Origin: OFTM10 sp964344055
Lineage (GTDB): Bacteria > Actinomycetota > Acidimicrobiia > Acidimicrobiales > Aldehydirespiratoraceae
NCBI GenBank assembly: GCA_964344055.1
Contig: CAYFLT010000016.1
Span: forward strand, 1 to 64,000
Length of the DNA: 64,000 nt
Reading direction: 5' to 3'
The notes under the pieces are model-generated. The model did not search any database. It was not told the origin of the DNA and saw only the letters and a list, made by a program, of their open reading frames with translations. This document shows, in pieces, positions 26,819 through 34,594 of this stretch. Each line of letters opens with the position of its first letter. Within the stretch, counting starts at the first letter, position 1. The position numbers and the translations under genes are program-made.

Positions 26819-27391
26819 AGTCGATGCCGAGTTCGTTGATGCGGTCGAGGACCCGTTCGCGTTCGTCGTCGATGACGGTGGAGTCGCCGTGTCCGGTGTG
26901 GACGATGGTGTCGCCTGGGAGGGTGAGCAGATGGTCACGGATCGAGCGCAGGATGGTGGGCTCGTCGCTGTAGCTGCGCCCGGTTGCGCCCGGCCCTCCG
27001 CAGAAGAGGGTGTCGCCGCTCACCACCCGACCGGNNNNNNNNNNTGGCCGCCGGCGGACAGCGTCGTACCCGGCACCACCTCACCGTCGGGAGAAGACGA
27101 CGGATAGACGGCGTCCCACAGCATCCGGTCGTCGGGGTGGAGCAGGATCGGTGCGTCGACCGCGTCCCGAAGTGCCTCGGCCGCGTTGATGTGGTCGTTG
27201 TGTCCGTGGGTCAACACGATGGCGGTGACCCGACGCCCGTTCACGGCATCCACGATCGGCTGGTGATCGTGGGCCGCGTCGAACACCATGACCTCACGGT
27301 CGTCACCGACCAGCCAGATGTTGTTGGTGACGTCCCACTCGCCACCGTCGAGCGCGAAGACCCCGTCGGTCGTGACCAGTTCGATCGCCAT
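26817..27391 (-). CDS. MBL-fold hydrolase partner of mscR (glyoxalase II-like), with a 10-N gap
   Basis: The N-terminal 115 residues (from ATG 27391) contain VFDAAHDHQP and LTHGHNDHINAAEAL (HxHxDH). After the gap at 27035-27044 the reading continues in a different frame: VVSGDTLFCGGPGATGRSYSDEP, VHTGHGDST. Frame arithmetic requires the true gap to be 2 mod 3. The missing HTPGHTPGS-type motif (metal His) implies tens of missing bases rather than 10. In mycobacteria an MBL hydrolase gene is likewise next to mscR. A role in hydrolysing the S-formyl-mycothiol product or a related thioester is inferred. Confidence 0.8.
27035..27044. other. 10-N gap inside MBL hydrolase, wrong length
   Basis: Frames require 2 mod 3. 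An expected metal-binding motif is missing, so the true gap is likely tens of bases. Confidence 0.8.
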
Positions 27392-27405
27392 GTGTCAGAC
27401 CCGGC

Positions 27406-28494
27406 TCAGTCCAGGACCACGACCGACCGGAGCACCTCGCCCCGCTCCATCTTGTGGAACGCCTCCTCCACGCCGTCGAGCGGGATCGTTTCCGAGACGA
27501 AGCCGTCGAGGTCGAGGCGGCCCTGCTGGTAGAGGTCGATCAGCATCGGGAAGTCGCGCGATGGCAGGCAATCGCCGTACCAGCTGGACTTCAGGGCACC
27601 GCCCCGGCCGAACACCTCCTGGAACGGAAGCGTGACCTCCATCTCGGGGGTCGGCACACCGACGAGCACGACGGTGCCGGCAAGATCGCGGGCCTCGAAG
27701 CACTGCTTGTACACGTGGGGCAGGCCGATGGCCTCGATGCACACGTCGGCGCCGAAGCCGTTGGTGTACTCCTGGATCTTCTCGACCGCGTCCTCGTTCG
27801 AGGAATTGACCGTGTGGGTGGCGCCGAATCCCTTGGCCCACTCGAGCTTCTGGTCGTCGATGTCGACCGCGACGATGACCGAAGCGCCGGCCAGCCTGGC
27901 GCCCGCGATCGCCGCATCCCCCACTCCGCCGCAGCCGAAGACGGCAACCGTGTCGCCCCGGCTCACGCCGCCGGTGTTGATGGCGGCGCCGATGCCGGCC
28001 ATGACGCCACAGCCGAGGAGGCCGGCGGCGGCAGGCGACGCGCTGGGGTCGACCTTGGTGCACTGGCCGGCGGCCACGAGGGTCTTCTCGGCGAAGGCGC
28101 CGATGCCGAGGGCGGGCGACAGCTCGGTGCCGTCCTCGAGGGTCATCTTCTGCTCGGCGTTGAAGGTGGAGAAACAGATCTGGGGCTTGCCCTTGAGGCA
28201 GCTGCGGCACTGGCCGCAGACGGCCCGCCAGTTGAGGATGACGAAGTCGCCCGGAGCCACCTCGGTGACGCCCTCGCCGACCGATTCCACGATGCCGCTG
28301 GCCTCATGGCCGAGCAGGAACGGGAACTCGTCGTTGATGCCACCCTCCCGGTAGTGCAGGTCGGTGTGGCACACGCCGCACGCCTTGATCTCCACCACGG
28401 CCTCGCCGGGGCCGGGATCCGGGATCACGATGTTCTCGATCGTGACCTCGGCGTCCTGCGCCATGGCGACCACGCCCTTCACCGTCTGCGGCAT
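27406..28494 (-). CDS. mscR: S-(hydroxymethyl)mycothiol dehydrogenase (zinc, class III alcohol dehydrogenase type)
   Basis: 362 residues. It oxidises the adduct of formaldehyde and mycothiol with NAD+, the actinobacterial counterpart of glutathione-dependent formaldehyde dehydrogenase. Catalytic zinc: CGVCHTDLHY and GHEASGIVE. Structural zinc: CGQCRSCLKGKPQIC (four Cys). NAD site: VFGCGGVGDAAIAGA. The segment WRAVCGQCRSCLKG and the MBL-hydrolase neighbour are characteristic of MscR rather than general alcohol dehydrogenases. AAGGAA lies ~5 nt before ATG 28494. It has its own promoter (28549-28578). Confidence 0.88.
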   Translation of the reverse strand: MPQTVKGVVAMAQDAEVTIENIVIPDPGPGEAVVEIKACGVCHTDLHYREGGINDEFPFLLGHEASGIVESVGEGVTEVAPGDFVILNWRAVCGQCRSCLKGKPQICFSTFNAEQKMTLEDGTELSPALGIGAFAEKTLVAAGQCTKVDPSASPAAAGLLGCGVMAGIGAAINTGGVSRGDTVAVFGCGGVGDAAIAGARLAGASVIVAVDIDDQKLEWAKGFGATHTVNSSNEDAVEKIQEYTNGFGADVCIEAIGLPHVYKQCFEARDLAGTVVLVGVPTPEMEVTLPFQEVFGRGGALKSSWYGDCLPSRDFPMLIDLYQQGRLDLDGFVSETIPLDGVEEAFHKMERGEVLRSVVVLD

Positions 28495-28548
28495 CTGTGT
28501 TTCCTTTTCGTGAGCTGGCTCGCTCAGAGCCCGGATCGAACGGCCCGA

Positions 28549-28578
28549 ACCCTAGACGCGCCGACCACCCTGCGTCAG
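28549..28578 (-). promoter_or_regulatory. Predicted mscR promoter (CTGACG - 18 bp - TAGGGT)
   Basis: Minus strand: CTGACG (28573-28578), 18-bp spacer, TAGGGT (28549-28554), then a ~50-nt leader that carries AAGGAA before the ATG. The -35 box overlaps the stop codon of the upstream methyltransferase. Confidence 0.5.
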
Positions 28579-29258
28579 CGTTCGATGAGCTGACGAGCGA
28601 CGGTCCAGTCCCCAGGCACAAGACCGAGTAGATCGGGGCGATCGGCGGCTTCGAGGTCGGCCCAGGTGAGCCGATCGACGTCGGCGACGATTTCGTCGTA
28701 GCGATCGAGCAGCGTCCGGTTGGTGGGGTCCAGCCCCGTGATGATCGCCAGCCCGGTCGGCTCGACATCGATCGTGTGGACCGCCAGGTCCGGTCGGTAT
28801 CGACGGAGAGCAACGACGGACTTCCACACGTCACCGGACCACACCGCCGTCGTGCGCTCGCGGGCCGCGGTGATCTCGTCGATCGGGTTGCAGTCGTGGA
28901 CCAGGATCACACCATCGGGTGCACTCACCTGCTCGGAGTTGGCCACGTCGAGGAGCGCCTGTTCCCAGAGGTGGAGCCCGTCGACGAAGACGAGATCGAC
29001 GAGCCGGCCGCCGAGCGACACCGGGTCGGCAAAGAAGGTGTCGCTGGTCTCGGCCACGATGGTGCAGTCGACCGGAGGTTCGGCGACGTTCGGATCCGGG
29101 TCGACACCGACGATCCGGGTGCCGGGCTGGACGAACGCGAGCGAGTGCCCCTCGTGGACCCCGATCTCCAGGTAGAGCGACGGCAGCAGCAGCTCGTGGA
29201 CCCGACGGAGACGGCCGTAGTACGTGGAGATCGGCTCGCCGCCGGCGATACCGGTCAC
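28575..29258 (-). CDS. Class I SAM-dependent methyltransferase
   Basis: 227 residues. The first SAM-binding strand is YLEIGVHEGHSLAFV with GVDPDPN as the second acidic strand; DLVFVDGLHLWEQALLD and VILVHDCNP match the Methyltransf_24-type fold. The GTG start at 29258 overlaps the preceding TylF-like gene by 4 bp, so the two methyltransferases are one transcript. Target unknown (sugar or small molecule O-methylation would fit). Confidence 0.8.
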   Translation of the reverse strand: MTGIAGGEPISTYYGRLRRVHELLLPSLYLEIGVHEGHSLAFVQPGTRIVGVDPDPNVAEPPVDCTIVAETSDTFFADPVSLGGRLVDLVFVDGLHLWEQALLDVANSEQVSAPDGVILVHDCNPIDEITAARERTTAVWSGDVWKSVVALRRYRPDLAVHTIDVEPTGLAIITGLDPTNRTLLDRYDEIVADVDRLTWADLEAADRPDLLGLVPGDWTVARQLIER

Positions 29259-30076
29259 GCGGTGCGCCTCCAGTGGATCCCGGTCCAGTCGACCTTCACG
29301 ATGTCGTCGGCGATGCCGTGATCGGCGCGATAGTCATCGACCGCCTTTCGACATGGCTCCCATGCGCCGTAGTCGTCGACGATCACGAACCCGCCCACGG
29401 AGACCTTCGGGTAGAGCGCGACGAGGGCGTCCATGGTCGACTCGTAGAGGTCGCCGTCGAGCCGCAGCACGGCGATCTCGTCGATCGGGGCGACCGGCAG
29501 GGTGTCTCGGAACCACCCCTCGAGGAACCAGACCTGGGAGGCGTCCAGGCCGTAGCGCTCGAAGTTCGCTCGGACCTGTTCGGCCGAGACCGCAAGTGTG
29601 GACACGCCCGAGAGGTCGTGCCCGGCATCGTCGGGATACCGCTCGGCATCGGGCGGGGGCAATCCTTCGAAGCTGTCGGCGACGAAGACCCGGCGATCAC
29701 GATCACCCCAGGCTTCGAGGATTCCGCGCATCAGGATGGTGACACCACCCCGCCAGACACCGGTCTCCACGAGATCACCCGGGACGCCCTCGGCAAGGAC
29801 CTGTTCCACACAGTTGCGCACGTCGGCGAGCCGCAGTCGCCCGACCATCGTCTCGGCGGAGGGCGGCCAGTCGTTGCCGTCGGCGCGGAGGTCGGGATCG
29901 CCACCCTGGCGGGTCAGGCGCCAGCCGTTCGTTCGGAGCGACTCGCGGAGCTCATCGACCGAGCCGGGCCCGGGCCAGACCTCGAGGTCCACGTCGTGGG
30001 TTTCCTCCGCGAGGAACAACTCGCGGGTGAGGCAACCCATGAGGAGGTCGACGTAACGCTCGCGGGCGGTGGGCAT
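29255..30076 (-). CDS. TylF/MycF-family sugar O-methyltransferase
   Basis: 273 residues. The family signature is clear: GDLVETGVWRGGVTILMRGIL, VFVADSFEGLPPPD, LRLDGDLYESTMDALVALYPKVSVGGFVIVDDYGAW and the C-terminal KVDWTGIHWRR. TylF and MycF methylate deoxysugars of macrolides using Mg2+ and SAM; here no other antibiotic genes are present, so a cell-surface glycan or glycolipid is an equally good target (inference). Lies between a GNAT gene (9 bp upstream) and another methyltransferase. Confidence 0.86.
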   Translation of the reverse strand: MPTARERYVDLLMGCLTRELFLAEETHDVDLEVWPGPGSVDELRESLRTNGWRLTRQGGDPDLRADGNDWPPSAETMVGRLRLADVRNCVEQVLAEGVPGDLVETGVWRGGVTILMRGILEAWGDRDRRVFVADSFEGLPPPDAERYPDDAGHDLSGVSTLAVSAEQVRANFERYGLDASQVWFLEGWFRDTLPVAPIDEIAVLRLDGDLYESTMDALVALYPKVSVGGFVIVDDYGAWEPCRKAVDDYRADHGIADDIVKVDWTGIHWRRTA

Positions 30077-30085
30077 CGGGCGAGC

Positions 30086-30613
30086 CTACGGGCGGGGGAG
30101 GACCCACACGCCGTGGGGTCCGTCGGGGAAGAAGCTCAGGACCTTCTCCTCGCGCAACGTGTAGCCCAGTCGCCGGGCCACAGCCTGTGACGCCGTGTTG
30201 GCCGGCAGGATGCAGCTGACCAACTCGCCGACATCGTGATTGGCGAAGGCCCAGTCGATGGATGCCCGGCCGGCCTCGGTGGCGTATCCGTGGCCCCAGT
30301 GGGCCGGGTCGAGAGTCCATCCGATCTCGAGACCGGGCCAATCTGGGAGTTCGGGGCGGTGCGGACCGGCCCGGCCGATGAACTCACCTGTCTCCTTGAG
30401 CTCGAGGGCCCAGTTGCCGGAGTTGCGCAGCGCCCACTGGCCCCGCCACATGGCGATGCTGCGCCAGGCGTGGGATCGATCGAACTCCGGGATGATGTGC
30501 AGGGACGCCCGCACCTCCGGTGTGGTGTGGATCTCGAGGTAACGATCGAGGTCGCGTTCGGCAAAGGGCCGCAGGATCAGCCGTTCGGTCTCGATGGTGG
30601 GGCACACGTACAT
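30086..30613 (-). CDS. GNAT-family N-acetyltransferase (RimJ/RimL type)
   Basis: 175 residues starting TIETERLILRPFAERDLDRYLEI, the RimJ/RimL-like N-terminus. The acetyl-CoA site is GWTLDPAHWGHGYATEAGRASIDWAF, and the late LPANTASQAVARRLGY helix is present. It acetylates an amine on a protein or small molecule, unspecified. A TAGAGA box lies 6 nt before ATG. Divergent from the VOC gene and first in the minus-strand run with the two methyltransferases. Confidence 0.86.
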   Translation of the reverse strand: MYVCPTIETERLILRPFAERDLDRYLEIHTTPEVRASLHIIPEFDRSHAWRSIAMWRGQWALRNSGNWALELKETGEFIGRAGPHRPELPDWPGLEIGWTLDPAHWGHGYATEAGRASIDWAFANHDVGELVSCILPANTASQAVARRLGYTLREEKVLSFFPDGPHGVWVLPRP

Positions 30614-30674
30614 TCGCCCTCTCTACCGCATCCACGCCGAGCAGAGCCGGAATCGGGCCGACTAGACATGGCGC

Positions 30675-31052
30675 ATGCCACGACTCGACGCGATCGGACT
30701 CATCGCCACCGACCTGCCGGCCACCCTCGCCTTCTACCGACTGCTCGGCGTCGCCTTCCCCGAAGAGGGCGAAGGACACGTCGAGGCCGACCTCGGTGGC
30801 GGCTTCCGGCTCATGACCGATTCGGTCGAGGTCATCGAGTCCTTCTCGGAGTACGAGCCGGCGGCTGGTGGGCGCAACGTCGGCCTGGCCTTTCGCTGTG
30901 AGTCGCCGGCTGAAGTCGACGAGGTACACGCTCAGGTCGTGGCCGCCGGCTACCGCTCGAAGGAAGCACCATTCGACGCCCCGTGGGGTCAGCGCTACGC
31001 CACCCTGCTCGATCCCGACGACAATCCGGTCGATCTCTACGCGGGCCTCTGA
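30675..31052 (+). CDS. VOC-superfamily (glyoxalase/bleomycin-resistance-like) protein
   Basis: 125 residues, one VOC domain: LIATDLPATLAFYRLLGVAFP at the start, LAFRCESPAEVDEVHAQVVAAGY in the middle and LLDPDDNPVDLYAGL at the end. The Glu/Asp metal ligand is near the C-terminus. Members include isomerases, dioxygenases and resistance proteins; the function is not assignable. ATG 30675 is 6 nt after TAGACA. Confidence 0.8.
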   Translation: MPRLDAIGLIATDLPATLAFYRLLGVAFPEEGEGHVEADLGGGFRLMTDSVEVIESFSEYEPAAGGRNVGLAFRCESPAEVDEVHAQVVAAGYRSKEAPFDAPWGQRYATLLDPDDNPVDLYAGL

Positions 31053-31058
31053 CCGACA

Positions 31059-31280
31059 TCAGCCCGACGAGGACTCCTCGGCGGCCTGACGGGCGCGGGC
31101 CTCGGCGAGCCGGGCCTGGATCGTCGCGGTGTCGCCGGGAGCCTCGAGGGCCGACCGTTCCGCGAGATGCCGACGGCGTCGCTCCATCAGGGCCCGGGTG
31201 ATCTTCGGATCCCAGGCCAGTTCTCCCAACGCTCCGGTCGCTTGGTCCACCCGCGCACCTAGGTCGTTGTGCCTACTCAT
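31059..31280 (-). CDS. Hypothetical small helical protein
   Basis: 73 residues, strongly charged, with a predicted helical region rich in Arg and Ala (LMERRRRHLAERSALEAPG, QARLAEARARQAAEE). No recognised domain, signal peptide or membrane segment. Codon use (GC at third positions) matches neighbours, supporting a real gene. It is convergent with the VOC gene 6 bp away and lies downstream of the RHH gene. Confidence 0.5.
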   Translation of the reverse strand: MSRHNDLGARVDQATGALGELAWDPKITRALMERRRRHLAERSALEAPGDTATIQARLAEARARQAAEESSSG

Positions 31281-31356
31281 ACTGGGTCATTCGACCCATG
31301 AGGCCCGAACCTTTACCGCTCTCTGCAAATCGACCCGGGCGGACGCGGTCGATGGC

Positions 31357-31527
31357 TCAGTCCTCGGGATCGGAAGGCTTGAGTCGGCCGGCGTCGAGGA
31401 CGGCCCGGCGGAGCAGGAACTCGATCTGGCCGTTCACCGACCGCAGCTCGTCGGCCGCCCATCGCTCGAGCGCGGCATGGACGTCCGGGTCGATGCGGAG
31501 CGGGAAGCTCTTGCGTTTGCGGGCCAT
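31357..31527 (-). CDS. Small ribbon-helix-helix (Arc-like) DNA-binding protein
   Basis: 56 residues: MARKRKSFPLRIDPDVHAAL, continuing ERWAADELRSVNGQIEFLLRRAV. A basic beta-strand (KSFPLRI) is followed by two helices, the Arc/MetJ-type RHH pattern. GGGGGA precedes ATG 31527. It lies 39 bp downstream of the SPFH gene on the same strand. RHH proteins usually dimerise and bind short palindromes, often repressing their own operon; the 18-bp palindrome before the SPFH gene is a candidate site. Third-position GC is consistent with coding. Confidence 0.75.
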   Translation of the reverse strand: MARKRKSFPLRIDPDVHAALERWAADELRSVNGQIEFLLRRAVLDAGRLKPSDPED

Positions 31528-31566
31528 TCCCCCGGCCTGCCTCGGTCCTCGACTGCCCGGCCGCGT

Positions 31567-32514
31567 CTAGTAGAGCGTTCCCGCGTTGACGATCGGGGTC
31601 GTCTGCTGCTCGCTGGTGAGCACCACGAGGAGGTTGGACACCATCGTGGCCTTTCGCTCCTCGTCGAGCTCGACGATCTCGTGTTCGCTCAACAGCTCGA
31701 GCGCGTCCTCGACCATGCCGACGGCACCCTCGACGATCTTGCGCCGGGCCGCCACGACCGCGGCGGCCTGCTGACGGCGCAGCATGGCCTCGGCGATCTC
31801 GGTGGCATACGCGAGATGGGTGAGGCGGGTCTCGACCACGTCCACCCCCGCCGCGCTGAGACGATGCTGGAGCTCGGTGTGGAGCGTCTGGGCGACGGTG
31901 TCGGGGTCGGCTCGCAGAGAGACGCGGTCACCGTCGAAGTCGTCGTAGGGGTACTGGGTGCCGAGGTGGCGAATGGCTGTCTCGCTCTGCACCACGACGT
32001 AGTCGTCGTAGTCGTCCACGTCGAAAACCGCTCGGGCCGTGTCCACGACCCGCCAGACGACGACGGCGGCGATCTCGATGGGATTGCCCTCGGCGTCGTT
32101 CACCTTCGACACCGGTGTGGTGAAGTTGTGGACCCGCTGGCTGATCTTGCGGGACTCCAGCTTCGTGAAGGGATTGGCCGTCCAGTACCAGCCGGGTTCG
32201 GTGATGGTGCCCTTGTAGCGGCCGAAGAGGATGAGCACGAGCGCCTCGTTCGGCTGGACCAGGTAGTGAGCGGGTAGCCAGGCCACGAACAGGATCGACG
32301 CCGCGACGATGATGATCGCCGAGAGGCCGTTCTCGGTGGTTGCGGCCACCACGACACCGACGATGAAGAGCGCGATCGCCACGGTGATGGCCAGAAGGCC
32401 GATGACACCGGGTCGTGCCGATCCAGCCCGTTCCTGGACCGAGGGGGAGGTCACCCCGGCCTCGGCCACCGGAGCCGGGGGAGGGGTAGGGAGTGATGAG
32501 TTGATCTCGTTCAT
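31567..32514 (-). CDS. SPFH/band 7 domain membrane protein
   Basis: 315 residues. A proline-rich start (~35 residues) is followed by two adjacent membrane segments (~37-60 and ~65-82). An SPFH domain follows (LVQPNEALVLILFGRYKGTI, WYWTANPFTKLESRKIS, VVVWRVVDTARAVFDVDDY, ETAIRHLG) and a C-terminal Ala/Glu-rich coiled segment (AEAMLRRQQAAAVVAARRKI). SPFH proteins oligomerise as scaffolds in membrane microdomains. A TATCAT box lies 8 nt before the ATG, inside an 18-bp imperfect palindrome. Confidence 0.87.
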   Translation of the reverse strand: MNEINSSLPTPPPAPVAEAGVTSPSVQERAGSARPGVIGLLAITVAIALFIVGVVVAATTENGLSAIIIVAASILFVAWLPAHYLVQPNEALVLILFGRYKGTITEPGWYWTANPFTKLESRKISQRVHNFTTPVSKVNDAEGNPIEIAAVVVWRVVDTARAVFDVDDYDDYVVVQSETAIRHLGTQYPYDDFDGDRVSLRADPDTVAQTLHTELQHRLSAAGVDVVETRLTHLAYATEIAEAMLRRQQAAAVVAARRKIVEGAVGMVEDALELLSEHEIVELDEERKATMVSNLLVVLTSEQQTTPIVNAGTLY

Positions 32515-32518
32515 AGAT

Positions 32519-32536
32519 CAGAATGATATCACTCTG
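32519..32536. promoter_or_regulatory. 18-bp near-palindrome over the SPFH promoter
   Basis: CAGAATGATATCACTCTG has 8 of 9 complementary pairs. On the minus strand it contains TATCAT (32523-32528), a -10 box 8 nt from the SPFH ATG. It is AT-rich relative to its surroundings. It is a plausible operator, perhaps for the RHH protein encoded in the same operon. Confidence 0.5.
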
Positions 32537-32584
32537 GCAAGGGCCGATTCAACGCGGGCCCCGTGGAAAGGGCAGGATCAGCCG

Positions 32585-33451
32585 ATGAAGTTCGGAATCG
32601 CATTCGCCAACACCCTCCAGTTCGTCACCGGCCCAGGTGCCGCCCAACTCGGCCGTGCGGCCGAAGCGGCAGGAGTCGAGTCGGTGTGGACCGTCGAGCA
32701 CATCGTCTACCCGGAGGGATACGAGTCGACCTATCCGTACGCCCCGACCGGCAAAATGCCCGGCGGCGGCGATACCCCCATCCCCGATCCGCTCATCTGG
32801 CTCGCATACGTGGCGGCGAACACCACCGAGTTGAAGCTCGCCACCGGAATCTCGCTGCTCCCGGAACGGCATCCCGTGACCTATGCCAAGGAAGTCGCCA
32901 CCGTGGACGCCATGTCGGGCGGACGGGTGATTCTCGGCGTGGGCATCGGGTGGCTGAAGGAGGAGTTCGCGGCCCTCGACATCCCGTGGGAGGGACGTAC
33001 GCGCCGGACCGAGGAGTGCGCCGAGGTGATGCGGGCGCTGTGGGCGTCCGACGACGTCTCGCACGACGGCGAGTTCTTCGCCTTCGAGCATCTCTCTACG
33101 AATCCGAAGCCGGCCAACGGCTCGGTCCCGATCCACATCGGTGGTCACAGCCGCGCCGCGGCCGAACGAGCCGGGCGCATGGGTGACGGCTTCTTCCCCA
33201 GCAAGGGCGACATGGCAGAGCTCTTTGACATTGCGCGCCAGACCGCGGCGGACACCGGCCGTGATCCCGAATCGATCGAGATGACGGGATCGCACCCGGG
33301 CCTGTTCGGTGATGATCCGGGCGCGGCGGTCGAGGAGGCCGCCTCATGGGGAATGCACCGGATGGTCGTGCCCGCCTTCATCTTCCGGAAGGACCCCGAC
33401 ACCCAGATCGGCACCTTCGGCGAGACCGTCGTGGCCCGTTTCGGGACCTGA
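32585..33451 (+). CDS. LLM-class (luciferase-like) F420-dependent oxidoreductase
   Basis: 288 residues from ATG 32585 (MKFGIAFANTLQFVTGPGAA). TIM-barrel LLM motifs: AAEAAGVESVWTVEHIVYPE, LKLATGISLLPERHPVTYAKEVATVDAMSGGRVILGVGIGW, and PIHIGGHSRAAAERAGRMGDGFFP. The family uses F420 or FMN; the actinobacterial context and the TWExx-type start favour F420. Substrate unknown. It is followed 20 bp later by a terminator. Confidence 0.87.
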   Translation: MKFGIAFANTLQFVTGPGAAQLGRAAEAAGVESVWTVEHIVYPEGYESTYPYAPTGKMPGGGDTPIPDPLIWLAYVAANTTELKLATGISLLPERHPVTYAKEVATVDAMSGGRVILGVGIGWLKEEFAALDIPWEGRTRRTEECAEVMRALWASDDVSHDGEFFAFEHLSTNPKPANGSVPIHIGGHSRAAAERAGRMGDGFFPSKGDMAELFDIARQTAADTGRDPESIEMTGSHPGLFGDDPGAAVEEAASWGMHRMVVPAFIFRKDPDTQIGTFGETVVARFGT

Positions 33452-33473
33452 GAGGGACACCGGGACCGCCAGG

Positions 33474-33492
33474 GGGCCGTTCGGCCCGTTTT
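33474..33492 (+). terminator. Short intrinsic terminator after the LLM gene
   Basis: GGGCC (33474-33478), loop GTTC, GGCCC (33483-33487), then GTTTT. The stem is short but GC-only and directly followed by Ts. Confidence 0.55.
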
Positions 33493-33577
33493 CACAACTC
33501 TTGGACAACTGGGTCGTATGAACCTGTTGGGCCGGATCTGTGATAACTACGGTGATCGAAGAAGCGGGAGGTATCGA

Positions 33578-33985
33578 ATGTCAACTGGTCGTCGCGGGCG
33601 CAGCCCCATCGAGTTCATGGTGATGGTCGTCGCCCTGTGGGTGGTCCTGGTCGGCCTCGTGGTCGTCCCGGCCTACGTCGACTACGAGACCGTTCCCGAG
33701 GTCCTGGCCAGCAAGACGATCACGCTCGACATGACCGACTTCGACTTCAGCGAGGACGAGATCGTCGTGGCACCCGGCACGGATCTCACGTTCCAGCTGG
33801 TGAACGCGGGCGATGCTCAGCACAACTTCGGTCTCAACGACGACGATGTCACCCCGCGGATCGAGCCCGGCCAATCCGGGACCTATCACGCCGGTGTACT
33901 CAAGGCCGACACCGAGTTCTTCTGCCTCATTTCCGGCCACGCCGAGCAGGGCATGGTGGTCACTGTCCGCGTCAGCGAGGGATGA
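33578..33985 (+). CDS. Membrane-anchored cupredoxin-like protein
   Basis: 135 residues with one N-terminal membrane anchor (FMVMVVALWVVLVGLVVVPAY) and an exported cupredoxin domain. Type 1 copper ligands are in place: His in AQHNFGL, then Cys-x4-His-x4-Met in FFCLISGHAEQGM. It should carry electrons or sequester copper outside the cell. GGGAGG lies ~5 nt before ATG 33578, one of the best ribosome sites in the window. A second cupredoxin follows 62 bp later. Confidence 0.82.
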   Translation: MSTGRRGRSPIEFMVMVVALWVVLVGLVVVPAYVDYETVPEVLASKTITLDMTDFDFSEDEIVVAPGTDLTFQLVNAGDAQHNFGLNDDDVTPRIEPGQSGTYHAGVLKADTEFFCLISGHAEQGMVVTVRVSEG

Positions 33986-34047
33986 CATCTGGTGGAGGGT
34001 GGAGTACGCTCTCCAATGTCAACAGCAACCCAACTGAAGCGGGCAAA

Positions 34048-34500
34048 ATGAACGACAAGCATGTACTCCGGCTTGCCGGCGCCTTTTTGGCGTCCGGCCT
34101 TCTCCTCGGGGCTTGCGGCGGCGATGACGACAACTCGCTGACCGTCGAGCTGAGCGAGTGGGCAGTCACCGTCGACGGCTCTGCCGACGCAGGAGAGATC
34201 TCCATCACGGCCGACAACGTCGGCGGCGAGCCCCATGAGCTGGTCATCATCAAGGGCCTCAACCCCGACGACCTCGCCGAGTATCTCGACGAGACCGGAT
34301 TCGTGGTCGAGGATCGCCTCCCCGAGGGCGCCTTCATCGGTGAGATCGAGGAATTCGCCGCTGGGACCGAAGAGACCCAGACGTTCGACCTCGAGGCCGG
34401 CGACTACACCTTCTTCTGCAACATCGTGGAGCAGGAAGAGGACGGCGAGTGGGAGAGCCACTACCTCGAGGGCATGGCTGTCGCAGTCACCATCGGCTGA
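34048..34500 (+). CDS. Lipoprotein cupredoxin-like protein with an expanded copper loop
   Basis: 150 residues. Signal peptide with lipobox LLGAC (Cys ~23), then a cupredoxin fold: His in GEPHELVII and Cys in YTFFCNIVE. The loop to the next ligand is longer than in the neighbour: Cys-x13-His-x4-Met (ESHYLEGM) compared with Cys-x4-His-x4-Met. Ligands are kept, so copper binding is likely, with altered properties. Tandem arrangement with the previous gene suggests a duplication followed by divergence. A strong terminator follows. Confidence 0.78.
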   Translation: MNDKHVLRLAGAFLASGLLLGACGGDDDNSLTVELSEWAVTVDGSADAGEISITADNVGGEPHELVIIKGLNPDDLAEYLDETGFVVEDRLPEGAFIGEIEEFAAGTEETQTFDLEAGDYTFFCNIVEQEEDGEWESHYLEGMAVAVTIG

Positions 34501-34528
34501 GATCGCTGATCCCAGCACAGAACGGCGT

Positions 34529-34564
34529 CGGTGCCGGTCCTTCGGGGCCGGCACCGGCCGTTTT
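34529..34564 (+). terminator. Intrinsic terminator with TTCG tetraloop
   Basis: CGGTGCCGGTCC (34529-34540), loop TTCG, GGGCCGGCACCG (34545-34556) with one G-T pair, then GCCG and TTTT (34561-34564). It ends the cupredoxin transcript. Confidence 0.8.
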
Positions 34565-34594
34565 GGGATGACTCGGAACCGGTCCGAGCGGACT

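Noticed and set aside
28575..30076. Part of a macrolide antibiotic cluster because of the TylF-like gene
   Set aside because: There are no PKS, glycosyltransferase or deoxysugar genes within the window.
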